A model generated the notes under the pieces. That model was not told where the DNA came from, ran no database searches, and saw nothing but the letters and a program-made list of their open reading frames with translations. From JASLDZ01 sp964244065 (GTDB lineage Bacteria > Pseudomonadota > Alphaproteobacteria > Caulobacterales > Caulobacteraceae), in assembly GCA_964244065.1 (NCBI GenBank), contig CAXTHH010000004.1, positions 1 to 64,000 of the forward strand: a DNA stretch of 64,000 bases, written 5' to 3'. Positions 1 through 7,803 of this stretch are shown in pieces (positions within the stretch are counted from its first letter, which is position 1; the number at the start of each line of letters is the position of its first letter). The translations under genes and the position numbers were made by a program.

Positions 1-451
1 CGTGGACGACTTCGCCCAGGCGCTGCGGGCGGTGGGCGAGCCCATCTTCGGCCGGCCGGCGCGCGAGGTCTCCATGGGCCGCCTGCTCGGCCAGCTGTTC
101 GAGATCACCGCCCTGTTCGACATGCACCTGCGGCCCGAGCTGGTGCTGCTGCAGAAGACCATGGTCACCGTGGAGGGCGTCGCCCGCCGCATCGACCCCG
201 ACAGCGACATCTGGACCGCGGCCCGCCCGGTGGTGCAGGCCTGGATCGCCCGCGAGCTCTCTCCCGCCGCCCGGCTCGCCGACCTCGCCCGCCGCGGCTT
301 CAGGGTGCTGGAGGCGCTGGAGCGCCGCGCGGGGACGCCGGCCGCCGCGGCCGTGGTCCCGAAGCGCCGGACGGGCGTGTGGACGGGCGTCGCGCTGGGC
401 ATGTCGCTCAGCGCGCTGGCGATCGCCGCCCTGGCGCTTCTCACCCGCTAA
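1..451 (+). CDS. ubiB: Ubiquinone biosynthesis kinase-like protein UbiB, C-terminal part
   Basis: The reading frame is open at the window edge, so only the last 149 or so residues are present. They match the C-terminal end of UbiB, an ABC1/ADCK atypical kinase-like membrane protein needed for ubiquinone synthesis: an LLGQLFEIT segment, LLLQKTMVTVEGVAR, an IWTAARPVV segment, and a final hydrophobic stretch at about residues 122-147 that would anchor the protein in the inner membrane. The kinase core lies upstream of the window. The frame begins with GTG at base 2, but this is almost certainly an internal Val. A family A palindromic repeat follows directly. Confidence 0.88.
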   Translation, partial: VDDFAQALRAVGEPIFGRPAREVSMGRLLGQLFEITALFDMHLRPELVLLQKTMVTVEGVARRIDPDSDIWTAARPVVQAWIARELSPAARLADLARRGFRVLEALERRAGTPAAAAVVPKRRTGVWTGVALGMSLSALAIAALALLTR

Positions 452-452
452 A

Positions 453-562
453 TCCCGTCGCCCTCGGGCTTGACCCGAGGGCCGAGCGGTCCGCCTGCTG
501 TCGGTGAGGCGTCGGCGCACGACCGGCGCCCGGCTCTCGGGTCGAGCCCGAGGGCGACGGGA
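453..562. repeat. Palindromic intergenic repeat, family A, copy 1
   Basis: Two outer arms of about 16 bp (TCCCGTCGCCCTCGGG and its complement) enclose a variable centre. Each arm also contains its own small palindrome: CTCGGG-cttga-CCCGAG on the left, CTCGGG-tcgag-CCCGAG on the right. The transcript could therefore fold as one long hairpin or two short ones. It fills the gap between ubiB and the M42 peptidase gene, both on the plus strand. Confidence 0.9.
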
Positions 563-584
563 TGTGAACCGGATACGCTCGCCC

Positions 585-1724
585 ATGCGCCTCGCCCTGC
601 TCGCCGCCGCCCTCCTCGCCCTCGCCGCGCCCGCCGCCGCGCAGGACCGCACCAGGGCGCTCCTGAAGGAGCTGGCCGACGCGCACGGGCCGCCTGGGTA
701 CGAGGAGCCCGTGCGCGCGGTGATGGTGCGCGAGCTGAAGCCGCTCGCCGACGAGCTGACCTACAGCGGCCTCGGCGACGTGATCGCCCGCCACGGCGGC
801 GCCGGCCCGCGGATCATGCTGGACGCGCACATGGACGAGCTGGGCGGCGTGGTCCGGCGCACCACCCGCGACGGCTTCCTCACCATGCAGATGCTGGGCG
901 GCTGGCTCGACCAGGCGCTGCCCGACAAGCGCTGGATCATCCTGGGCTCCAAGGGCCCGGTGCGCGCCGTGACCGGCATCCGCGACATCCACGTCGTGCC
1001 TGCCGAGGAGCGCGGCCGCGTCTACTCGCGCGACACGATGTTCCTGGACGTGGGCGCCCGCACGCCGGAGGAGGTGGCCGCGCTCGGCCTCTCGCCCGGC
1101 GACCCCGTCGTGCCCGACGCGCCGTTCGAGGAGCTGGCCAACGGCCGCTACCTCGGCAAGGGCTGGGACGACCGCGCGGGCCTCGCGGTGATCGTCGAGG
1201 CCATGCGCCGCCTGCGCGCCGAGGGCCACCCGAACCAGCTGTTCACCGTCGCCACGGTGCAGGAGGAGATCGGCCTGCGCGGCGCCGAGGCCTCCGCGGC
1301 GATCGTGAAGCCGGACCTGGCCATAGCCATCGAGGGCGGCATCACGGGCGACAGCCCCGGCCGCAACCCGGAGGAGACGCAGGGCCGCCTGGGCGCCGGC
1401 CCCGGCATGTTCGTCTACAACTCCAGCGCCATTCCCAACCGGAAGCTGGCCGCCCTGGTGAAGAGCACCGCCGCGGAGAAGCGCATCCCGCTGCAGCTCG
1501 ACCTCGTGCAGGGCTACGGCGACGACTCGGCGGAGATCCAGCGCAGCAACGGCGGCGTGCCCACCGTCTGCCTGGTCGTGCCCGCCCGCTACACCCACGC
1601 CTTCAACGGCGTGATCGACCGCAAGGATTTCGACGGCGCGGTGGAGCTGGTCGTGGCCCTGATCAAGAAGCTGGACGGGGCGGAGGTGAAGCGCGTGCGC
1701 GACTTCACCCCGGGGGCGCGCTGA
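585..1724 (+). CDS. Secreted M42-family metallopeptidase
   Basis: A 379-residue co-catalytic metallopeptidase of the M42 (glutamyl aminopeptidase/endoglucanase) family. The ATG at 585 is preferred to an upstream in-frame start inside the repeat because it begins a clear signal peptide (MRLALLAAALLALAAPAAAQ). Metal and catalytic residues are visible: H82 and D84 in DAHMDE, D196/D197 in GWDDRAG, E228-E229 in VQEEIG, and a late His in RYTHAF. The usual Asp ligand after the EE pair seems to be Glu (IEGG). Most M42 enzymes are cytosolic, so export is notable. It is convergent with purA, with 2 bp between the stop codons. Confidence 0.87.
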   Translation: MRLALLAAALLALAAPAAAQDRTRALLKELADAHGPPGYEEPVRAVMVRELKPLADELTYSGLGDVIARHGGAGPRIMLDAHMDELGGVVRRTTRDGFLTMQMLGGWLDQALPDKRWIILGSKGPVRAVTGIRDIHVVPAEERGRVYSRDTMFLDVGARTPEEVAALGLSPGDPVVPDAPFEELANGRYLGKGWDDRAGLAVIVEAMRRLRAEGHPNQLFTVATVQEEIGLRGAEASAAIVKPDLAIAIEGGITGDSPGRNPEETQGRLGAGPGMFVYNSSAIPNRKLAALVKSTAAEKRIPLQLDLVQGYGDDSAEIQRSNGGVPTVCLVVPARYTHAFNGVIDRKDFDGAVELVVALIKKLDGAEVKRVRDFTPGAR

Positions 1725-1726
1725 CG

Positions 1727-3019
1727 TCAGCCCCGGAAGGGGTCGCGCATCAGGATGGTGTCGTCGCGTTCGGGGCTGGTGGAGAGCAGGGCCACCGGCG
1801 TCTCGGTCAGCTCCTCGATGCGGCGCACGTACTTGATCGCGTTGGCCGGCAGGTCGCGGCTGGAGCGGGCGCCGGCGGTGGACTCGGGCCAGCCGGGCAG
1901 CTCCTCGTAGACGGGCTCCAGCGCGGCCTGGGCGGCGAGGCCGGCGGGCAGGTGGTCGAGCGTCTCGCCCCCCGCGCCGCGGTAGCCCGTGCAGACCTTC
2001 AGCGTCTCGAAGCCGTCCAGCACGTCCAGCTTGGTCAGGGCGATCCCGTCGATGCCGTTGATGGCCGCCGACTGGCGCACCAGCACCGCGTCGAACCAGC
2101 CGCAGCGGCGCGCGCGGCCGGTGACGGTGCCGAACTCGCGCCCGCGCTCGCCCAGGCGCCGGCCGTCGCCGTCGTGCAGCTCGGAGGGGAAGGGGCCGCC
2201 GCCCACGCGCGTGGTGTAGGCCTTCACGATGCCCAGCACGAAGCCGACCTCGCGCGGGCCGACGCCCGAGCCCGCGGCCGCCTGCCCGGCCACGGTGTTG
2301 GAGCTGGTCACGTAGGGGTAGGTGCCGTGGTCCACGTCCAGGAGGGCGCCCTGCGCGCCCTCGAACAGGATGCGGCGGCCGGCCTTGCTGAAGCCGTCGA
2401 GCACCCGCCAGGCCGGGCGGGCGAAGGGCAGTATCCGCGGGGCGACCGCCTCCAGCTCGGCGATCAGCGCGGCGCCGTCGAGCTCCGGCAGGTCCAGGCC
2501 GCGGCGCAGGGGGCCGTGGTGGGCCAGCAGGCGCGCGACCATGGCCTCCATGGCCGCGCGGTCGCCCAGGTCGCCGACCCGCACGGCGCGGCGGCCCACC
2601 TTGTCCTCATAGGCCGGGCCGATGCCGCGGCCGGTGGTGCCGATGGCGGCCGCCCCCGCCATGCGCTCGCGCGCGGCGTCCAGGTCGCGGTGCGGCGGCA
2701 GGATCAGGCAGGCGTTGTCGGCCACCGTCAGCAGCTCGGGCGTCACCGCCACGCCCTGCGCGCCCACCCGATCGATCTCGTCGAGCAGCGCCCAGGGATC
2801 GACCACCACCCCGTTGCCGATCACGGAGGGCTTGCCCTGGATCACGCCGGAGGGGAGCAGGCTGAGCTTGTAGACCTTGCCGTCCACCACCAGCGTGTGG
2901 CCGGCGTTGTGGCCGCCCTGAAAGCGCACCACCACGTCGGCGCGCGCGCTCAACCAGTCGACGATCTTGCCCTTGCCCTCGTCACCCCACTGGGCGCCGA
3001 CGACGGCGACATTGGCCAT
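1727..3019 (-). CDS. purA: Adenylosuccinate synthetase
   Basis: 430 residues, normal family length. It joins IMP and aspartate with GTP to form adenylosuccinate, the first committed step to AMP, in the cytoplasm. The N-terminal signature GAQWGDEGKGKIVD carries the catalytic Asp and P-loop-like glycines; GGHNAGHT, the GTTGRGIGPAYEDK segment and the late SSRDLPANA region are all intact. The ATG at 3019 gives the canonical MANVAVVGAQ start. Only 12 bp separate it from the upstream outer membrane protein gene on the same strand. Confidence 0.97.
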   Translation of the reverse strand: MANVAVVGAQWGDEGKGKIVDWLSARADVVVRFQGGHNAGHTLVVDGKVYKLSLLPSGVIQGKPSVIGNGVVVDPWALLDEIDRVGAQGVAVTPELLTVADNACLILPPHRDLDAARERMAGAAAIGTTGRGIGPAYEDKVGRRAVRVGDLGDRAAMEAMVARLLAHHGPLRRGLDLPELDGAALIAELEAVAPRILPFARPAWRVLDGFSKAGRRILFEGAQGALLDVDHGTYPYVTSSNTVAGQAAAGSGVGPREVGFVLGIVKAYTTRVGGGPFPSELHDGDGRRLGERGREFGTVTGRARRCGWFDAVLVRQSAAINGIDGIALTKLDVLDGFETLKVCTGYRGAGGETLDHLPAGLAAQAALEPVYEELPGWPESTAGARSSRDLPANAIKYVRRIEELTETPVALLSTSPERDDTILMRDPFRG

Positions 3020-3031
3020 GTTCGAGCTAGC

Positions 3032-3616
3032 TCAGAAGCGGCGCGAGACGCGCACGCCCACGTCGTCCAGCCCCTGGTTCTTGCCCGAGTGCAGGATCTG
3101 CCCGTTGGACAGGTGGACGAAGGACGCCTCGACCTTCCAGGCGTCGTTGATCCTGTAGCCGAGCGCCAGCTCGGGCTCGAACAGCACGCTGGAGCCGAAG
3201 TCGATGCGCGTGGCCGACAGGCGCGCGCGCCGGGCCCGCTCGGCGGCGGAGACGCCGGGGTCGAAGGCGTTGCCGATATCGGCCTCGCCGGTGGTGTAGG
3301 CGAGGCCGATGCCGGGGCGGATGTACCAGCGCTCGCTGTGCAGGATCGGGATGGGCCAGTTGAGGCCCGCGGCGATGAAGTGCGTGTCCACCGCCGTGTT
3401 GAACGAGACCATGCCGTGGACGGAGGGCTTGAACAGCCACCAGAGCCCCTCGATTCGCTCGGAGCGGACGCCGGCCATGAGGTCGGCCCCGCCCTCCTGG
3501 CTCTGCTTGTTGCCCACGCCGTGGGCGTAGACGCCGCCGAAGATCTCACCCGCCTGGGCCGCGCCCCCGAGCCCCAGCGCCGCAACCAGGGCCGCGATCG
3601 TCACCCATCGCTTCAT
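3032..3616 (-). CDS. Acyloxyacyl hydrolase (PagL-like) outer membrane protein
   Basis: 194 residues with a signal peptide (MKRWVTIAALVAALGLGGAAQA) and a beta-barrel-like pattern ending in Phe (SRRF). The region VHLSNGQ near residue 168 matches the His-x-Ser-Asn motif of PagL lipid A 3-O-deacylases (PF09411), which remove acyl chains from LPS in the outer membrane. The downstream segment reads NQGLDD where PagL has its catalytic Glu, so an Asp stands there or the residue lies elsewhere. No partner genes are nearby; purA follows 12 bp downstream. The family assignment is fairly secure, the activity is not. Confidence 0.72.
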   Translation of the reverse strand: MKRWVTIAALVAALGLGGAAQAGEIFGGVYAHGVGNKQSQEGGADLMAGVRSERIEGLWWLFKPSVHGMVSFNTAVDTHFIAAGLNWPIPILHSERWYIRPGIGLAYTTGEADIGNAFDPGVSAAERARRARLSATRIDFGSSVLFEPELALGYRINDAWKVEASFVHLSNGQILHSGKNQGLDDVGVRVSRRF

Positions 3617-3755
3617 GCCGAGTCCGCCCCACGTCGCCGCCTCCCGGCCCGTCTACTGACAAACGGGTGGCGCGCCAAGCTTCGGGCCTCGACAGAGGCG
3701 CTTGCGGCCGTTCACATCGCGGCCTCCCGGAAGACATGGTGACCGAACACTCCCG

Positions 3756-5693
3756 ATGACTGCTTTCCGACGCCTGCGCCTCGCGCTCCTCGTCTCCGCC
3801 GCCCTGGCCGGCCCGGCCCTCGCGCAGCAGCGGCTCCCGCAGCCCGCGCCGCCCGCGCCGCCCCTGCCCGCGCCGCAGGACGTGGCCTACGCCCCCGGCG
3901 CGCTGCGGCTGGAGGTCGACGCCACCGACCTGGAGCGCCGCATCTTCCGCGTGCGCGAGACGGTGCCGGTGTCCGGGCCGGGGCCGGTGACGCTGCTCTA
4001 CCCCCAGTGGCTGCCCGGCAACCACTCGCCCTCCGGCCCGATCGCCGCCCTCGCCGGGCTGGTGATCACCGCGGGCGGCCAGCGGGTGGAGTGGACGCGC
4101 GATCCCGTCGAGGTGAACGCCTTCCACGTGACGGCGCCCGCGGGCGCGCGGGCGCTGCAGCTGGAGTTCCAATACCTGTCGCCCACCACGGGCGCGCAGG
4201 GCCGGCGCGTGATGACGCCCGAGATGCTGAACCTGCAGTGGAACGCGGTGGCGCTCTACCCGGCCGGCTACTTCGCGCGCCGCATCCCGGTGGACGCCTC
4301 CGTGCGCCTGCCGGAGGGCTGGAGCCACGCCACGGCGCTGGAGACGGCGAGCAAGGCGGGCGGCGTGGTCACGTTCAAGCGGACGGACTTCGACACCCTG
4401 GTGGACTCGCCGATGTTCGCCGGCCGCTACATGAAGACCATCGACCTCGGCGCGCCCGGCCCGGCCCCCGTCCGCCTGAACGTCGTCGCGGACAAGCCCG
4501 AGAGTCTGGAGATCAAGCCCGAGCAGCTCACAGCGCACAAGAACCTCGTGCAACAAGCGTACAAGCTGTACGGGGCGCATCACTACGACCACTACGATTT
4601 CTTGTTCGCCGTGTCCGACAAGCAATCCGGGATCGGTCTTGAGCACCACCGCTCGTCCGAGAACGGCGTCGGGCCCGACTACTTCACCAAGTGGGACGAG
4701 CACGCCCCCGACCGCGACCTGCTCCCCCACGAGTACACCCACAGCTGGGACGGCAAGTTCCGCCGCGGCGCCGACCTGTGGACGCCCAACTTCAACACGC
4801 CCATGCGCGACAGCCTGCTGTGGGTCTACGAGGGGCAGACCCAGTACTGGGGCTACGTGCTGGCCGCCCGCTCCGGCCTGTGGGACCGCCAGACCTTCCT
4901 CGACGCCCTGGCCGCCACCGCCGCCACCTACGATGCGCGCGTCGGCCGCAGCTGGCGCGCCATGGTGGACACCACCAACGACCCGATCATCAACCAGCGC
5001 CGCCCGCAGGCCTTCACCAGCTGGCAGCGGTCGGAGGACTACTACTCGGAGGGCCAGCTGATCTGGCTCGACGCCGACACCCTGATCCGCGAGCGCACGG
5101 GCGGCAGGAAGTCGCTGGACGACTTCGCCCGCGCCTTCTTTGGCGTGGAGGACGGCAGCTACACCCCGCTCACCTATACGTTCGACGACGTGGTGAAGAC
5201 GCTGAACGGCGTCACGCCGTACGACTGGGCGACCTTCCTGCGCACCCGGCTGGAGGGGCACGGCCCGGGCGCCCCGCTCGACGGGCTGAAGCGCGGCGGC
5301 TACCGGCTGGCGTTCGACGAGACGCCGTCGGCCTTCGTCAAGGCGAACGAGGCGGAGCGGAAGATCACCGACCTCAGCTTCTCGCTGGGCCTCATCGTCG
5401 GCGAGGCCGGCGTGCTGTCCGGCATCCAGTGGGAGGGGCCGGCCTTCAAGGCGGGGCTGATCGGCGGGACCACGCTGGTGGCGGTGAACGGGACCGCCTA
5501 CTCGGCCACGGTGCTCAAGGACGCGCTGAAGGCGGGCAAGGGCACGGGGGGCGGCGTCGACCTCCTGGTCAAGGAGGGCGACCGGTACCGCACGGTCCGC
5601 ATCCCCTACGACGGCGGGCTGCGCTATCCGCACCTAGTGAAGGACGGCGCGGGCGCGGCCTCGCTCGACGCCATCGTGACCGCGAGGAAGTAG
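3756..5693 (+). CDS. M61-family metallopeptidase (glycyl aminopeptidase type) with PDZ domain
   Basis: 645 residues. The ATG at 3756 starts a signal peptide (MTAFRRLRLALLVSAALAGPALAQ) followed by a Pro-rich linker; the longer in-frame start at 3702 would spoil it. The N-terminal M61 domain covers roughly residues 45-220. The thermolysin-like catalytic domain carries the zinc motif HEYTHSW (H325, E326, H329), and WVYEGQTQYWGYVLA supplies the third ligand Glu. A PDZ-like domain lies at about 545-640 (LGLIVGEAGVLSGIQWEGPAFKAGL). It is exported and probably trims peptides in the periplasm or outside the cell. A family A repeat separates it from the M48 gene. Confidence 0.9.
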   Translation: MTAFRRLRLALLVSAALAGPALAQQRLPQPAPPAPPLPAPQDVAYAPGALRLEVDATDLERRIFRVRETVPVSGPGPVTLLYPQWLPGNHSPSGPIAALAGLVITAGGQRVEWTRDPVEVNAFHVTAPAGARALQLEFQYLSPTTGAQGRRVMTPEMLNLQWNAVALYPAGYFARRIPVDASVRLPEGWSHATALETASKAGGVVTFKRTDFDTLVDSPMFAGRYMKTIDLGAPGPAPVRLNVVADKPESLEIKPEQLTAHKNLVQQAYKLYGAHHYDHYDFLFAVSDKQSGIGLEHHRSSENGVGPDYFTKWDEHAPDRDLLPHEYTHSWDGKFRRGADLWTPNFNTPMRDSLLWVYEGQTQYWGYVLAARSGLWDRQTFLDALAATAATYDARVGRSWRAMVDTTNDPIINQRRPQAFTSWQRSEDYYSEGQLIWLDADTLIRERTGGRKSLDDFARAFFGVEDGSYTPLTYTFDDVVKTLNGVTPYDWATFLRTRLEGHGPGAPLDGLKRGGYRLAFDETPSAFVKANEAERKITDLSFSLGLIVGEAGVLSGIQWEGPAFKAGLIGGTTLVAVNGTAYSATVLKDALKAGKGTGGGVDLLVKEGDRYRTVRIPYDGGLRYPHLVKDGAGAASLDAIVTARK

Positions 5694-5708
5694 CGCTCCC
5701 CGCTCGAC

Positions 5709-5815
5709 TCCGTCGTCCTCGGGCTTGACCCGAGGACCGGGCGCCGGTCGTGCCCGACGTCCGGCCGCATGCTCGCGGACGGCTCGGCCCTCGGGTCGAG
5801 CCCGAGGGCGACGGA
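5709..5815. repeat. Palindromic intergenic repeat, family A, copy 2
   Basis: The left arm is TCCGTCGTCCTCGGGCTTGA and onward, the right arm is its near complement ending GAGGGCGACGGA, with about 45 variable bases between them including GGGCGCCGGTCGTG. It lies between the co-directional M61 and M48 peptidase genes. Spurious ORFs run through it in all frames. Confidence 0.9.
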
Positions 5816-5921
5816 GCGGGCGGAGCTCCGCGCGAACCGACGCTGGCGTCGTCCCCTCCGCGCCGCCATACTCCCGGGCGGAGGGGACGGCCGCGCTGGC
5901 GCGCGGCGCGCAGGAGCCCTG

Positions 5922-7310
5922 ATGCCGTCCACCGCCCCGTTCCGCCGGACCGCCGTCGCGCTCGCCGCCCTGGCGATGGCGCTGCAGCCCGCCGTCGCGT
6001 CCGCCCAGTCGGCGAGCAAGGGCCCGCAGATCATCCGCGACACCGAGGTCGAGGAGATCATCCACGCGGAGATCGATCCCGTCCTGCTGGTCGCCGGGCT
6101 GAACCCCAGGGACATCAACCTGATCCTGATCCAGGACGAGATGAACGCGGCCACCACCGGCAGCCGCCAGTTCATCATCGGCACCAAGCTGATCGAGGAG
6201 ACCGACTACCCGGGCGAGCTGATCGGGGTGATGGCGCACGAGGCCGGCCACGCCGCCGGCGGCCATCCCCTGCGGGTGAGCGAGGCCACGCGCGCCAGCC
6301 TGGGCCCCATGATCATCTCCGCGGGGCTGGGCCTGCTCGCCCTGGCCGCCGGCGCGGGGGGCGCGGGCCTCGCCCTCCTGTCCTCCTCGCCCTACTTCGG
6401 CGCCCTGGCCAACATGGGCTACTCGCGCGAGCAGGAGGCGCGGGCCGACCAGGCAGGGCTCACCTACCTGGAGAAGGCGGGCCTCTCCGGCCGGGGCGCG
6501 GTCAGCTTCTTCGACAAGTTCCGCTACGAGGAGGTGTTCTCCGAGATCCGGCGCTTCCGGTTCTTCGTGGACCACCCGATCTCGGCCGAGCGCGTGGAGC
6601 TGATGCGCCGCCGCAGCCAGACGCAGCCGCACTTCAACACGCCGGAGGACCCGGCGCTGGTGGCCCGCCACGAGATCATGAAGGCCAAGCTCAAGGCCTT
6701 CACCCAGGCGCCGCAGACCACCTTCATCAACACGCCGGAGAGCGACACCAGCTTCCCGGCCCGCTACGCCCGCGCCATCGCCTACTACAAGGCCCTGGAG
6801 ACCGACCGGGCGCTGAAGCTGATCGACGGCCTGATCAAGGACTACCCGGACAACCCGTACCTTTTCGAGCTGAAGGGGCAGGTCTACTTCGAGAGCGCCC
6901 GGCCCAAGGAGGCGGAGGCCGCGCACAGGGAATCGGTGCGGCTGAAGCCCGACGCCAGCCTGCTGCAGATCAACCTCGCCCAGTCCATCCTGGCGCAGGA
7001 CGAGGGCAAGCGCGCCGACGAGGCCATCCCGCACCTGAAGCGCGCCCTGGTGCTGGAGAAGGACAGCCCCTTCGCCTGGCAGCTGCTCAGCCAGGCCTAC
7101 GACGCCAAGGGCCAGGGCGGCAGCGCCCGCCTCGCCGCCGCGGAGGCCCGCTACAGCATCGGCGACATGAAGGAAGCCCGCATCTTCGCCATGCGCGCCC
7201 GCGAGGCCCTGGACAAGAACACCCCCGAGTGGCGCCGCGCGACCGACATCGTGCTCGCGTCCAAGCCCAGCGAGAACGACCTCAAGCTGATCGCGGACGG
7301 GACGGGTTGA
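5922..7310 (+). CDS. Periplasmic M48-family metalloprotease with TPR repeats (BepA-like)
   Basis: 462 residues. The ATG at 5922 follows CAGGAG and begins a signal peptide (MPSTAPFRRTAVALAALAMALQPAVASA). The M48 zinc motif HEAGH is at H106-E107-H110, and the third ligand Glu is in SREQEARADQAGL. A short hydrophobic segment lies between them. From about residue 285 the C-terminal half is helical and TPR-like, as in BepA/YfgC, which degrades or helps assemble outer membrane proteins in the periplasm. The identification as a BepA-type quality-control protease is by domain layout. The stop codon overlaps a possible TTG start of the next ORF. Confidence 0.9.
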   Translation: MPSTAPFRRTAVALAALAMALQPAVASAQSASKGPQIIRDTEVEEIIHAEIDPVLLVAGLNPRDINLILIQDEMNAATTGSRQFIIGTKLIEETDYPGELIGVMAHEAGHAAGGHPLRVSEATRASLGPMIISAGLGLLALAAGAGGAGLALLSSSPYFGALANMGYSREQEARADQAGLTYLEKAGLSGRGAVSFFDKFRYEEVFSEIRRFRFFVDHPISAERVELMRRRSQTQPHFNTPEDPALVARHEIMKAKLKAFTQAPQTTFINTPESDTSFPARYARAIAYYKALETDRALKLIDGLIKDYPDNPYLFELKGQVYFESARPKEAEAAHRESVRLKPDASLLQINLAQSILAQDEGKRADEAIPHLKRALVLEKDSPFAWQLLSQAYDAKGQGGSARLAAAEARYSIGDMKEARIFAMRAREALDKNTPEWRRATDIVLASKPSENDLKLIADGTG

Positions 7311-7702
7311 GGTCAGGCTCGCGACGCGGAGCCGGGAGCGCTGCCGTTCAGGCGTGGCTCGACGCCGTGGCGCAGCTCTCCAAGGCCGGTGTCGGCGAGA
7401 TCAAGAGCGGCCTACGCCATCCCGAGCTCGGCTCCATCGACGTGCCCTGGGGCGAGCCGGCGAAGCTTGACGAGAACGGCCGCCGCATCACCGACGGCTT
7501 CGGCTTGGCCAAGGTGATGCAACTCCACCCCGAAGTGATCGGCGATCTCCCCGATCGACTGGCGAGCACCTCGGTCTCCCGCCGCAGCACGAACCGGATC
7601 CGGCTGGCCAGTCCGCACCTTGTAGCGATCGTTCGGCTGGAGTTCGACGGTGAGCCGAAGACGTGGCTTCTGACAGCCTTCGACCCGCAAGAGCGCCAGT
7701 GA
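7307..7702 (+). CDS. Free-standing phage-type nuclease-like domain (PBECR-like)
   Basis: About 131 residues if it starts at the TTG (7307) that overlaps the M48 stop as TTGA; GTG at 7367 would give 111. The order AWLDAV..L, HPELGSIDVPWGEP, DGFGLAKVMQLHPEVI, NRIRLASPHLVAIVRL and KTWLLTAFDP resembles the barnase/EndoU/ColicinE5-D/RelE-like domain usually found at the C-terminus of large phage MuF or polyvalent proteins. Here there is no large carrier and no phage neighbour. It may be an orphan toxin or a relic of a lost element. No antitoxin is visible. Family recognition is from motif memory, not a search. Confidence 0.55.
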   Translation: MRSGSRRGAGSAAVQAWLDAVAQLSKAGVGEIKSGLRHPELGSIDVPWGEPAKLDENGRRITDGFGLAKVMQLHPEVIGDLPDRLASTSVSRRSTNRIRLASPHLVAIVRLEFDGEPKTWLLTAFDPQERQ

Positions 7703-7719
7703 CAGCGAGGGAGGACGGA

Positions 7720-7745
7720 CATCCCGCCGTCTAACGGCCGGGATG
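7720..7745. terminator. Hairpin between convergent genes
   Basis: CATCCCGCCGT, then CTA, then ACGGCCGGGATG forms a strong GC-rich stem with one bulged base. It lies between the nuclease-like ORF (plus) and the TonB receptor gene (minus). There is no T-run on either side, so it could be a bidirectional transcript-end stabiliser rather than a classical intrinsic terminator. Confidence 0.4.
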
Positions 7746-7803
7746 ACTCCCCCGACCAGCTGGCTCCAAAGATATAGTCGCCCGGACGAGAACATGCGAG
7801 CGC

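Noticed and set aside
470..3742. 1090-codon plus-strand ORF across the M42, purA and PagL-like genes
   Set aside because: It is low-complexity and conflicts with three well-supported genes, one of them antisense purA.
7307..7702. Prophage remnant
   Set aside because: Apart from one nuclease-like ORF there is no integrase, structural gene or attachment repeat nearby, so only the orphan domain is reported.
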